In this document: piece after piece, positions 26,850 to 35,046 of the stretch
How the letters are laid out: each line of letters opens with the position of its first letter
Position numbering within the stretch: the first letter of the stretch is position 1
Assembly: GCA_965116565.1 (NCBI GenBank)
Contig: OZ220699.1
Coordinates: forward strand, 1,984,001-2,048,000
DNA from: Bin87 sp965116565
GTDB lineage: Bacteria > Chloroflexota > Dehalococcoidia > Lucifugimonadales > UBA3495
Direction of reading: 5' to 3'
DNA: 64,000 nt
Notes under the pieces: generated by a model
Told to the model about the DNA's origin: nothing
Database searches by the model: none
Seen by the model: only the letters and a program-made list of their open reading frames with translations
Program-made: the position numbers and the translations under genes

Positions 26850-26853
26850 GCCC
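26838..26853. repeat. Right terminal inverted repeat of the IS element
   Basis: Reads TAGTGTGAACACGCCC on the plus strand, the inverted counterpart of the left end. Confidence 0.85.
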
Positions 26854-27005
26854 TAGTCGTCCCATTTATGGGTTGGTGGTGGTGTTCGACTCAAGGAGAG
26901 GACACGCAGTTCCAGTTTGGTTATAATCCTTCCATCAATTTTCAAAATCATAAGAAATTGCGCCCAGAATCGGTCGGCTTGAGTATCCACACTGACCCCA
27001 TGTTG

Positions 27006-27011
27006 TATAAT
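27006..27011 (+). promoter_or_regulatory. Candidate -10 box for the radical SAM gene
   Basis: TATAAT at 27006-27011 lies 116 bp before the ATG. No good -35 hexamer sits at 16-18 bp, so the call is tentative. The rest of the 273-bp spacer from the IS end to 27126 shows no gene. Confidence 0.4.
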
Positions 27012-27126
27012 GTGCCAAACGCCGGATCGAACCGACATTGAGTTTCAATCTTCCCACCAACTACGGTCTCCGTGAGTACACTCAGGATAGCCAAGTTGTA
27101 CCTCGGTATTTGGAGAACGTGAGCTG

Positions 27127-28971
27127 ATGACCACAATACCTGTGCTCGACGAGAAATTTGACGGTACCCCAGCCACCCTTTCGCCTGTCTCAATCCAACC
27201 CAAGGGTGACCGCACCCGTCGGGTCATGATGGTCCAACCGGCATCTGCTGGTGGCAATTTCGAATACATCGCCATCCCCCGGCAGGGAATGTTGTTCTTA
27301 TCAGGTGCCCTTGCACAATGGGAAGGACCCTATGTGTACGAGCGGGATATCTGGTTCGAGGACCGTCTGGGCCGCATGGATCCCGATAAGGACCTCGAGG
27401 GCGTGGATGTATTGATGATCACGGCGCTCATCAATGAAACTCCCCGCGGTTACGAAATCGCTCGCCAGGCCCGTCAATTCCATCCCGACCTTGTGATCCT
27501 TGGCGGTGGCCCCCAGATGAGTCCCCTCGCAGAGGAGGCCTTCACCAGGGGACACTTCGACGTGATTGTCAATCGCGAGGGCGAGGACATCATAGGACAA
27601 CTTTGCGATATCCTCCTGACTTGGCGCGATGATCGTAAATTCCAATACCTCGATCGCGTCGCGGGTATATCGTACATGCGCGACGGCCACGTCATAGCCA
27701 CCCGTCGCAAGGGTTTGGTGGCTCCAGACTTCGTGGAACTTCCCGATTTTCGTTCCATCCGAGGTCTGTCACCCGGCAACCCAATGGCGGGCGCCGTTCT
27801 CGAAACCGTGCGCGGGTGCACCGAGAACTGCTCCTACTGCCAAGTGATTCAGCAATTCTTGGGCTACCGCTTGGTCAGCCGGGAAACGGAATTCAAACGG
27901 CTGGAACAGTTGGAGAATCTGGCCGCCGACGGCCTGATCCACACTGGTCGAAACGGTAAATTCAACGTATTCATTTCAGACGACCTGCATACGCCGCCGT
28001 TGCGCGCTGTCAAGTTCAGGAATGAACGTTTGGATCGCCTGCAAAGCTGGCGAGGCCGTACCGATTCCATGAACATGATCTGCCAGGCTCGCGCGGAAAT
28101 CGGACAGGACGACGAATTGGCCGATGCCCTGCTCGCTGCCAACGTCAAGATGCTCTACCTCGGCGTTGAGTCTAACAACGCGGAAAGTCTGGCCGCCGTC
28201 CGCAAACGCCAGGAACCGGGTCAGATGGAGCGTGACCTAGTCCATCTTAACCAGAAAGGTTTCTCCGTCGTCGCCATGACGATCATAGGACTGCCCTACG
28301 ACACAAAAGAGTCCATCATGACACTTGCGGACTGGGTTACTCAGCACAGCCGCTACCAGACCGCCAACCTGCTGACTCCGTTGCCCGCTACCTCCAACTG
28401 GAGCCTGAAACCTCTGAACAGCGACGGTCAACCCCTCGAGGAGGGGGAAATGCGGCCCTATGAACTGTACACCGGGCGGCAATTTGTCCACGAGGACGAA
28501 CGGTGGACCATGGCCGAGAGCCGAGAATTGTTCGATAAGTACAATTCCAAGCTCACCTCGATTGACGCGCTGTACGGGCGGATATTCCGCATTCTCGGCA
28601 ACTACCGAATGCGCCAAGCCCGGAGCGTCCAGGATCTTTCGGAGACTACCGAGACCATGCGCACCTGGTCTCATCAGGTCCAGCAGGCAGGAAAGGAGTT
28701 CGGCGAGAATCTCCACGTCAAAGTTACCGAGATGGCCGAAACCCTCCGTTCCGTGAGTCAACCATTGTCTAACATGGGCGCCGATTTCATGGAGACTCTG
28801 CGTATTCGCATCAACGAAAGTTCCGACGCTCTGCGCAACTACTCGGAACGCGCTGACGCAGGCAGCAAGGACGTCGCCGCCGGCATCACGGCCCGTGTCA
28901 ACGAAGTTACCGAAATGCTGGACGACGTGCTCGACTCTAATCAGCGGCGCAACCCCAACCGGGCGCGCTAG
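27127..28971 (+). CDS. B12-binding-domain radical SAM protein with a long helical C-terminal tail
   Basis: A 614-residue protein. Residues ~30-170 form a B12-binding-like Rossmann domain (VMMVQPAS, VDVLMITALINET, PDLVILGGGPQMSP) that lacks the DxHxxG cobalamin ligand motif, so any cobalamin would bind without that histidine. The radical SAM core has CTENCSYC (Cys231, 235, 238) binding [4Fe-4S], then LGVESNN and TIIGLP strands. From ~490 to the end the sequence becomes a heptad-rich helix (ETMRTWSHQVQQAGKEF and similar), like phasin or apolipoprotein helices. This suggests membrane or protein association. The family includes BchE-type and hopanoid/lipid-modifying enzymes; the substrate is unknown. 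FabF starts 1 bp after its stop, so a lipid role is possible. Confidence 0.85.
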   Translation: MTTIPVLDEKFDGTPATLSPVSIQPKGDRTRRVMMVQPASAGGNFEYIAIPRQGMLFLSGALAQWEGPYVYERDIWFEDRLGRMDPDKDLEGVDVLMITALINETPRGYEIARQARQFHPDLVILGGGPQMSPLAEEAFTRGHFDVIVNREGEDIIGQLCDILLTWRDDRKFQYLDRVAGISYMRDGHVIATRRKGLVAPDFVELPDFRSIRGLSPGNPMAGAVLETVRGCTENCSYCQVIQQFLGYRLVSRETEFKRLEQLENLAADGLIHTGRNGKFNVFISDDLHTPPLRAVKFRNERLDRLQSWRGRTDSMNMICQARAEIGQDDELADALLAANVKMLYLGVESNNAESLAAVRKRQEPGQMERDLVHLNQKGFSVVAMTIIGLPYDTKESIMTLADWVTQHSRYQTANLLTPLPATSNWSLKPLNSDGQPLEEGEMRPYELYTGRQFVHEDERWTMAESRELFDKYNSKLTSIDALYGRIFRILGNYRMRQARSVQDLSETTETMRTWSHQVQQAGKEFGENLHVKVTEMAETLRSVSQPLSNMGADFMETLRIRINESSDALRNYSERADAGSKDVAAGITARVNEVTEMLDDVLDSNQRRNPNRAR

Positions 28972-28972
28972 A

Positions 28973-30232
28973 ATGTCCAGCAACGGTTCGTCCGCCCGGA
29001 GAGTCGTAGTCACGGGTTTGGGAATGGTCAGCCCGCTGGGGTTGACCATCTCTGATAGTTGGGATGCCGTGGCGGCCGGAGTTTCAGGCATCGACTACAT
29101 CACCAGATTTGATGCCGAAGCATTCGACACCCGTTTTGCGGCCGAGGTGAAGGGTTTCGACCCCGAAAATTACTTGGATCGCAAAGACGCCAGGCGAATG
29201 GATCGGTTCGCCCAATTCGCCGCCGTGGCCGCCCAGGAAGCGTGCCGCCAGGCGGACTTGGAACCGCGCGAAATGGACCGCTATAGCGTCCATGTCGTCA
29301 TCGGCAGTGGCATCGGCGGCCTCAGCACTCTTACCGAACAGCATCAGGTGCTTTTGGAACGTGGCCCGCGCCGCGTCTCTCCCTTTTTGATTCCCATGAT
29401 GCTGGCCGACATGGGATCCGCCCAGGTATCCATGGTTACTGGTGCAATGGGTGCCAACTATTGCATTACTTCCTCTTGTAGCAGCGGAGCCGACGCTATC
29501 GGCGCCGGGTGGGAGCTCATAAGCAACGGCGGAGCCGACGTGGTATTGGCCGGCGGGGCCGAGGCCCCCATTACTCCTCTGGGCGTCGCTGGATTCAATG
29601 CTCTCCGAGCCCTCTCTAGGCAGAACGACAATCCCCAGCGTGCCAGCCAACCTTTCAATCGGCATCGGGATGGTTTCGTGTTGGCCGAAGGAGCAGCGGT
29701 GTTGGTGTTGGAAAGTGCCGACCATGCCGCCGCCAGGGGTGCGCAACCACTCGCCGAATTGCGGGGTTATGCTGCCACCAGCGATTCGCATCATTTGACT
29801 GAACCCAATCCGACGGGGCAAAGTGCTGCCGCAGCCGTCGTGGCAGCTTTGGATGTTGCGCAACTCGCACCATCCGACGTCGATTACCTTAACGCCCACG
29901 GCACTTCTACCCCTCTGAACGACTGGCATGAGACCAAAGCGTTGAAGTTGGCCTTGGGAGATGAAGCGTATCGCATTCCGGTCAGCAGTACCAAGAGCAT
30001 GACCGGCCACCTGCTCGGAGCCGGCGGCGCCTTGGAAGCCGCCCTGTGCGCGGTGGCCCTCGGCAAAGGCATTATGCCTCCGACCATTAACTTGGACGAA
30101 CCTGACGAAGAATGTGATTTGGACTACGTGCCGAACGCCGCTCGTCCGAGTGAACTTAGCGTAGTGTTGAGTAATTCGTTCGGTTTCGGCGGGCATAATT
30201 CCGTCATTGTGCTCACGCGCGTCGATCTGTGA
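28973..30232 (+). CDS. fabF: Beta-ketoacyl-ACP synthase II (FabF-type), copy 1
   Basis: Condenses malonyl-ACP with acyl-ACP in fatty-acid or polyketide elongation. It has 419 residues. The N-terminal RRVVVTGLGMVSPLG, the active-site Cys (~169) in TSSCSSGADAIG, His in NAHGTSTPLND and His in KSMTGHLLGAGG are present, with C-terminal SNSFGFGGHN. The cysteine environment SSCSSGAD differs slightly from the usual TACASGAH. I took ATG 28973, one base after the radical SAM stop; an upstream extension of the frame has no homology. Its TGA overlaps the recJ GTG. Confidence 0.95.
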   Translation: MSSNGSSARRVVVTGLGMVSPLGLTISDSWDAVAAGVSGIDYITRFDAEAFDTRFAAEVKGFDPENYLDRKDARRMDRFAQFAAVAAQEACRQADLEPREMDRYSVHVVIGSGIGGLSTLTEQHQVLLERGPRRVSPFLIPMMLADMGSAQVSMVTGAMGANYCITSSCSSGADAIGAGWELISNGGADVVLAGGAEAPITPLGVAGFNALRALSRQNDNPQRASQPFNRHRDGFVLAEGAAVLVLESADHAAARGAQPLAELRGYAATSDSHHLTEPNPTGQSAAAAVVAALDVAQLAPSDVDYLNAHGTSTPLNDWHETKALKLALGDEAYRIPVSSTKSMTGHLLGAGGALEAALCAVALGKGIMPPTINLDEPDEECDLDYVPNAARPSELSVVLSNSFGFGGHNSVIVLTRVDL

Positions 30233-31926
30233 GCGCGGTGTCGCCCGCGTCACCGCCCAAGAGGTGGCTGCCTCCGCCCCCTGTAGCAGGACACCGGTTA
30301 CCGTCCGACCTTGAGGCTCCTGCTATTCAACTTTTGCTGTCTCGCGGCATAGGCACCAGCCGGGACCTCGATCAGTTTCTCCATCCCAAAGGGTTGCCCT
30401 ACCCAACTAATCTGCTGTCCGGGATCGACACAGCAGTCCCCCGTTTGGCTGAGGCTGCCAGGTCCGGCGAGACCGTAGCGGTTTTCGGAGATTTTGACGT
30501 TGATGGAATCACGGGTACTGCCATATTGACCGAGACGTTGTACCTCCTGGGCGCGAACGTCATCCCGTATTTGCCGCATCCTGTAACTGAGGGCCACGGA
30601 ATGACAGGCGCCGCAACTCGCAATTTGATTGCCCAGGGGGCGACCCTGATTGTCACCGTTGATTGCGGGATCAGCGATGTCGATTCAGTATCGCTCGCTG
30701 GCGGCTCTGGCGCCGATGTCATCATAACCGATCATCACGTCCCTCCTGCGGACCGGCCCGATGCCCTCGCCATCGTGAATCCCCGCATGCCCGGCAATGC
30801 GTACCCATTCCCCGAACTTTGCGGTGCAGGCATCGCCTACAAACTTGCGACCGCCCTGCTTGAATTCGCCGGGGAACCTCCGGACTCTTCGCTTCTCGAG
30901 CTTGCCGCATTGGGGACCGTTGCTGACCTCGTACCGTTGCGCGACGAGAACCGGTATCTGGTCCAGCGCGGTCTGGATTCCCTGGGGCACACGCGACGAC
31001 CCGGCCTCAAAGCGATGCTACGGCGCGTCAATCTCGAAGGCCGACAAATCCGGTCTGAGGACATTTCGTTCCGGATCGCGCCTCGCCTCAACTCCTCCGG
31101 GAGGATGGCTCATCCGGAAACTTCCCTCCGGCTCCTGTTGACCAAAGATACTCGTGAGGCTGACCGTCTGGCTGTGCAACTGGAGCAGTACAATACCCAA
31201 CGCAGAGATCTCACCGCCGCGGCGTGTGAAGTTGCCGTCAATCGCATCCTCGCCCTCGAACGTACTCCCGCCATTATCGTCATTCACGACGAGACATTTA
31301 CCCCCGGCATCAACGGATTGATTGCGAGCCGGCTTGCAGAGACTTTCAACCGCCCGGCGGTCGCCTTGGCCCGCGCCGACGATGACCACTTGGTCGCCAG
31401 TGCCCGCAGTCCTGGCAGTTTCAATCTCATTGAAGCTATTTCCCGTTGCCGGGATTTGTTGGACCGCTATGGTGGCCACGCCGCGGCCGCTGGGTTCACC
31501 ATACGCTGCCAAGCCATCGACCGTGTAACCGAGCGGCTCGAAGGTATCGCCAGCGCCGAAATGGGGCTTTTCGAACCAGAACCGACGCTAGAGATCCACG
31601 CGGAAGGCACCCTGAGCCAGTTGCTGAGCCCGGAGTTAACGAGACTATGCTCAGACCTGGAACCGTTTGGTAAGGACAATCCCCCTCCGGTGTTCCTGAC
31701 CCGGCGTGCTTCGGTGCTGGGTTGGGGTTACGTTGGGGCTCAAGGTCAGCACCTCAAGCTGAACGTCGCTAGCGGTGGCCGCACTATCGATGCCTTGTCC
31801 TGGAATCACCAGGGAGACTGGCCAGGTTATTCGACGGTGGATCTGGTTTATCAACTCGCGGCCGACCACTATCGAGGAGAAAGCAGAACCTATCTGCGAA
31901 TTGAAGATCTCCGCCCCGCCGTTTAG
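30229..31926 (+). CDS. recJ: Single-stranded-DNA-specific exonuclease RecJ
   Basis: 5'-3' ssDNA exonuclease of recombination and mismatch repair, 565 residues. The DHH-superfamily motifs are visible: FGDFDVDGITG (motif I), VDCGISDVDS (II), ITDHHVPP (III, DHH) and a DHHA1 domain with RYGGHAAAAGFTI (~residues 413-425). The C-terminal OB domain ends the protein. It begins with GTG overlapping the fabF stop by four bases. Confidence 0.96.
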   Translation: MSAVSPASPPKRWLPPPPVAGHRLPSDLEAPAIQLLLSRGIGTSRDLDQFLHPKGLPYPTNLLSGIDTAVPRLAEAARSGETVAVFGDFDVDGITGTAILTETLYLLGANVIPYLPHPVTEGHGMTGAATRNLIAQGATLIVTVDCGISDVDSVSLAGGSGADVIITDHHVPPADRPDALAIVNPRMPGNAYPFPELCGAGIAYKLATALLEFAGEPPDSSLLELAALGTVADLVPLRDENRYLVQRGLDSLGHTRRPGLKAMLRRVNLEGRQIRSEDISFRIAPRLNSSGRMAHPETSLRLLLTKDTREADRLAVQLEQYNTQRRDLTAAACEVAVNRILALERTPAIIVIHDETFTPGINGLIASRLAETFNRPAVALARADDDHLVASARSPGSFNLIEAISRCRDLLDRYGGHAAAAGFTIRCQAIDRVTERLEGIASAEMGLFEPEPTLEIHAEGTLSQLLSPELTRLCSDLEPFGKDNPPPVFLTRRASVLGWGYVGAQGQHLKLNVASGGRTIDALSWNHQGDWPGYSTVDLVYQLAADHYRGESRTYLRIEDLRPAV

Positions 31927-31998
31927 CCTACAGCGACAATTGGACGCATATCCAAGTGCGGCGTATGCGAGGTAACGCCTTTGGTAAGGTGGACGGGG

Positions 31999-32021
31999 TG
32001 GGCGGCCCAGTGGCCCGCCCA
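31999..32021. terminator. Hairpin between convergent recJ and lgt
   Basis: Stem TGGGCGGCC / GGCCCGCCCA with one bulged C and loop CAGT, placed in the 113-bp convergent spacer. No clear T-run follows on either strand, so it is only a candidate. Confidence 0.45.
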
Positions 32022-32039
32022 GGCGAACCTGGCACGACG

Positions 32040-32951
32040 CTAAGAATCGTCCCTATTCGCGACCGGATTGGGTCGTGCTCGAGCGGTTGGCCGTACTAAT
32101 CGTGCTCGGTAAATCAACAGCGGCACCGTAATCAGCATGATCACCAACGCTACCAATTGCGCCTCGTTGAATCCGAACACGTACGTGTTTTGCTCCTCCC
32201 GTACGAACGAGATGAAGAACCTTCCGGCAGAGTAACCCGCAAAGAACAGTGCAAACAGCATCCCTCTGGGCCGGATGCGATCCCGCATGAACCATAGTAC
32301 GCCGGCCCACAGCAGGCAGAAAATCAACTCGTAAGCCACCGCGGGATGGGACGCTGGCCTGCCGTAGCCGAAACTCTCCGGGTTCGTGTAAATCCATCCC
32401 CACGGCAGGTCGGTAAAACTCGACCAGTGTTCGCCGTTGATTACATCGCCGATCCGTCCGATTGCCAAAGCGATGAGGAGCGCCGGCGACGCGATGTCCG
32501 CAAGATGCGGCACCGATGGAATCTGAGGGAACGGACGATGCAACCCGGTCCACCTCAGCGCTCCGTTGTCGCACGCCCGTTGTAACCAGTTGGCATTTCG
32601 AGTCGAAATGTAGATGGCTCCACCCGCGAATCCCCCCAGGTATGCTCCGAATATGGCGATGCCTCCGTTCCAGAACTGAACAATCCGCACCGGATCATAC
32701 TGGTAAACGTCGTTCCAGAAGTCGATCACATGGAGAACTCGCGCTCCTATAATCCCACCTATGATGCACCAGGTCGATACCGAAAGGACGGCGTCTCCGT
32801 CCAGCCCGTCTTTGCGTCCCCAACGCCAGGTCAGATAAACGGCCACCGCCACGGCAACGAACGTGAAAAACCCGTGCCACGAGAGTATGAAACCCGCCGT
32901 CCGGATGATGTCAGGATCGAAAGGTATGTTGATTACAGCCAGTATGTCCAT
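32040..32951 (-). CDS. lgt: Prolipoprotein diacylglyceryl transferase
   Basis: Adds diacylglycerol to the lipobox cysteine of prelipoproteins in the inner membrane. The 303 residues form about seven helices. Visible motifs are SWHGFFTFV near the N-terminus, GRIGDVINGEHW (the family's GRIGNFINGE, ~residues 165-176), the conserved HPAVAYELIF (~200) and RPRGMLFALFFAGYS. It would serve lipoproteins such as the thioredoxin-like one at 61.1-62.1 kb. IspE follows upstream with a 34-bp gap. Confidence 0.95.
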   Translation of the reverse strand: MDILAVINIPFDPDIIRTAGFILSWHGFFTFVAVAVAVYLTWRWGRKDGLDGDAVLSVSTWCIIGGIIGARVLHVIDFWNDVYQYDPVRIVQFWNGGIAIFGAYLGGFAGGAIYISTRNANWLQRACDNGALRWTGLHRPFPQIPSVPHLADIASPALLIALAIGRIGDVINGEHWSSFTDLPWGWIYTNPESFGYGRPASHPAVAYELIFCLLWAGVLWFMRDRIRPRGMLFALFFAGYSAGRFFISFVREEQNTYVFGFNEAQLVALVIMLITVPLLIYRARLVRPTARARPNPVANRDDS

Positions 32952-32985
32952 GAAATTCGGTTCCCTGAAAATTTAGGCCGGCATA

Positions 32986-33861
32986 TTATACGGCCTGCAC
33001 CGGAGTTATCGTTCGCGCCAGGTAGGTCATTGCGCCCGTATCTCGGAGCGATTTCGCGACCGCGTCCCTCTCACGCTCATCCGATGGCATGCAAAAAAAA
33101 GCGGGACCTGCGCCCGATAGGCAGGGCGGGTGCTTCGTGATCTGTTCCGTCCTTTCCCATACGTCGCCCAGTCCCGGAAAGATCTCAAGCGCTGCCTTCG
33201 TGAATACGTTGCGGCAAGTTTCGCTCGTGATTGTTCCCCTTGACAATGCACTTGAATAGCACAACTCACGGGTGTGGGTCCCGTCTGTATAGTCCTCCAA
33301 CGCCAGTGCTCCGTACAAGGTTGGAGTCTTTCGGCGTATGCTGTTCGCCGGGATGACTAGCAACAATGGCACGCCGCGGCCGGCGGTTAGATGCTTCAGC
33401 GTCTCTCCGCGTCCCGTACCGAACGCAGTCCCGCCTTTTACCAGGAAAGGAACGTCCGAACCCAATTCGGACGCGAACCTGAGCAATTCTTCCTCACCAA
33501 ATCCCAATTCCCACAGGCGATTCAACCCCCGTAACGCCGCTGCCGCATCAGCGGAACCACCGCCGAGCCCGGCCGAGGTCGGTATGCGCTTCTCGATTTC
33601 GATACTTGCTCGTGGAATGATCCCCGCATGTGCAGCCAAAGCTACCGCGGTACCCCAAGCAATGTTCTCAGATCCGCACAAGTCGGGGTCGTCGCATATA
33701 ACTTCCAGTCGGTCCGACGGTGAGATGGTCACTAAATCGGCTAGGTCCACCGTTTGCAAAAGCGTTGCGACCTCGTGGTAGCCGTCATCACGCCGCCCTA
33801 ACACCTCAAGCGACAGGTTGACCTTGGCATAAGCCAGCAGCCGCAGGTTTTGGTTGCTCAC
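32986..33861 (-). CDS. ispE: 4-diphosphocytidyl-2-C-methyl-D-erythritol kinase
   Basis: Phosphorylates CDP-ME in the MEP isoprenoid pathway. GHMP kinase of 291 residues: N-terminal AYAKVNLSLEVLGRRDDGYHE, the ATP loop PTSAGLGGGSADAAAALRGL (~residues 90-109) and the C-terminal motif LSGAGPAFFCM. The GTG start shares one base with the TAG of rsmA (33861), so it is coupled to rsmA. Confidence 0.96.
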   Translation of the reverse strand: MSNQNLRLLAYAKVNLSLEVLGRRDDGYHEVATLLQTVDLADLVTISPSDRLEVICDDPDLCGSENIAWGTAVALAAHAGIIPRASIEIEKRIPTSAGLGGGSADAAAALRGLNRLWELGFGEEELLRFASELGSDVPFLVKGGTAFGTGRGETLKHLTAGRGVPLLLVIPANSIRRKTPTLYGALALEDYTDGTHTRELCYSSALSRGTITSETCRNVFTKAALEIFPGLGDVWERTEQITKHPPCLSGAGPAFFCMPSDERERDAVAKSLRDTGAMTYLARTITPVQAV

Positions 33862-34703
33862 TACAGGGTCCTGTGCCTAGCAACGTCCGCCGGCCAAACG
33901 GCGTCAAGCGATCCCCACTCATCTATCGAAAGTGTGGCCGGCCTGCGCTTGCCATCTATTCCTGACGCGTGGAGAACATGGTCAACCACATACGCCGGGG
34001 ACCCGGATCCCTGCATCAAGGAGTTTCTCAACTGTTTCCGGGGTGCCGCGAAACCTGCCCGCACCAGCTCGAAAAATTGCGCTCTGTCTCGAACTGCCGC
34101 CGCCGGCTCGCAGTGGACGTCCAGTTTAACTACTGTCGAGGATACTTTGGGCGGTGGCCGGAACGCCCGCGGCGGAACGTGCGTTACGGTAGAAGGCCTC
34201 GCATAATACTGCGTCGCCACTGACATTAACGTCATCGAGCCGGGTTTGGCGGTCATAGCCTCGCCAACCTCTCTCTGCACCATCACCACCATCAGGGTGG
34301 GAGGAGTACACGATTCCAGGAAGCGCCGGATGATCGGCGCGGCGGCATAGTATGGCAGATTCGCTACCAGTTTGTACGGTGTGGTTTCGCCCAGCAAATC
34401 GGGAACCACAATTTCTCGGGCGTCCCGATTGTGCACGGTTAAGTTGCTGGGTTCTCCAAGCCTGCCTGGTAAATCCGATGCTAATCGCTGATCCAGTTCC
34501 ACCGCTTCCACTCGCCCCGAGCGCTCCACCAGCCTCCGAGTCAGAGTGCCCGTGCCCGGCCCGACCTCTATTACCGTGTCATCGGCCGCTAGTTCTGCCG
34601 CCGAAACTATGCGGTTTGCAATTCTTGGGTCTGTTAGGAAATGCTGACCCAGTGATTTCCGTGGGCGTCGGCTCGTCAACGGTGATGAGACCAGAGTGGT
34701 CAT
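33861..34703 (-). CDS. rsmA: 16S rRNA (adenine1518-N6/adenine1519-N6)-dimethyltransferase
   Basis: Dimethylates the two adjacent adenines of the 16S 3' hairpin. It has 280 residues, with KSLGQHFLTDPRIANRIV at the N-terminus, SAM motif IEVGPGTGTLTRRL and catalytic motif LVANLPYYAA (family N-L/I-P-Y). I placed the start at ATG 34703; the frame stays open to 34802 but that part is the SRP RNA gene on the same strand. No Shine-Dalgarno precedes the ATG, which lies only 5 bases after the SRP RNA T-run, so translation may be leaderless or depend on read-through. Confidence 0.94.
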   Translation of the reverse strand: MTTLVSSPLTSRRPRKSLGQHFLTDPRIANRIVSAAELAADDTVIEVGPGTGTLTRRLVERSGRVEAVELDQRLASDLPGRLGEPSNLTVHNRDAREIVVPDLLGETTPYKLVANLPYYAAAPIIRRFLESCTPPTLMVVMVQREVGEAMTAKPGSMTLMSVATQYYARPSTVTHVPPRAFRPPPKVSSTVVKLDVHCEPAAAVRDRAQFFELVRAGFAAPRKQLRNSLMQGSGSPAYVVDHVLHASGIDGKRRPATLSIDEWGSLDAVWPADVARHRTL

Positions 34704-34708
34704 GAAAT

Positions 34709-34713
34709 AAAAA
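34709..34713 (-). terminator. T-run ending the SRP RNA
   Basis: TTTTT on the minus strand directly follows the closing helix of the SRP RNA (GTGGTCG/CGGCCAC), so helix plus T-run can act as an intrinsic terminator. rsmA starts six bases later. Confidence 0.6.
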
Positions 34714-34983
34714 GTGGCCGAGCACCTCCCTTTGACTGCAGCCTGGGGGCATATCGTCGGGACTGACTCAGGCCAGGCACTCCCACGGCACCCCCGGGAC
34801 ATCGCTTACCGTTGCTGCCGTCAAGCCCTGGCGGGGTTCACGAGCCCGAGCCGCGTGGGACCCGGCCGTCAGCGCCACTCCCTGGGAAATTGGCCCTTGC
34901 GCCTCGCCGAGGGGAGGAGTTCCACCCCGCTGTGGCGGGTTGCGGGTGTAGGGCACCGCCAGCTCCCCGTGTAGCACGACCAC
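34714..34983 (-). ncRNA. ffs: Signal recognition particle RNA, large bacterial type with Alu domain
   Basis: About 270 nt on the minus strand. The Alu-domain core GGGGAGCTGGCGGTGCCCT and GCAACCCGCC...GGTGGAACTCC (34900-34967) closely follow the Bacillus scRNA pattern. The S-domain helix 8 is CAGG-GCT-TGAC-GGC-AGCA with an URRC-class tetraloop (about 34811-34829), the binding site of Ffh. The ends pair as GTGGTCG (34983-34977) with CGGCCAC (34720-34714), followed by TTTTT. Helix 5 pairing such as TCCCACG/CGTGGGA flanks helix 8. It would guide cotranslational membrane targeting. It sits directly upstream of rsmA. Confidence 0.93.
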
Positions 34984-34989
34984 CATTTC

Positions 34990-35018
34990 ATGGTATGCGG
35001 GCATGGCGCGGGTGTCAA
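34990..35018 (-). promoter_or_regulatory. Strong promoter of the SRP RNA
   Basis: Perfect -35 TTGACA (35013-35018), a 17-bp spacer and -10 TACCAT (34990-34995). Transcription is predicted to begin at 34983, seven bases after the -10, exactly the base at which the RNA secondary structure starts. Confidence 0.85.
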
Positions 35019-35046
35019 TGAACTCTACTCAGACGGAAGCGCAGGC

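Larger units (their letters stand above)
26040..26853 (-). mobile_element. IS5-family (IS427-like) insertion sequence, intact
   Basis: An 814-bp element with imperfect terminal inverted repeats GGGCGTRTTCACACTA at both ends (26040-26055 and 26838-26853), flanked by CTA on the left and TAG on the right, consistent with a 2-bp TA target duplication (26038-26039 and 26854-26855). One transposase is encoded in two overlapping frames on the minus strand, joined by a predicted -1 frameshift. It inserted between speD and the radical SAM gene. No degenerate stop is visible, so it may still be active. Confidence 0.9.
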
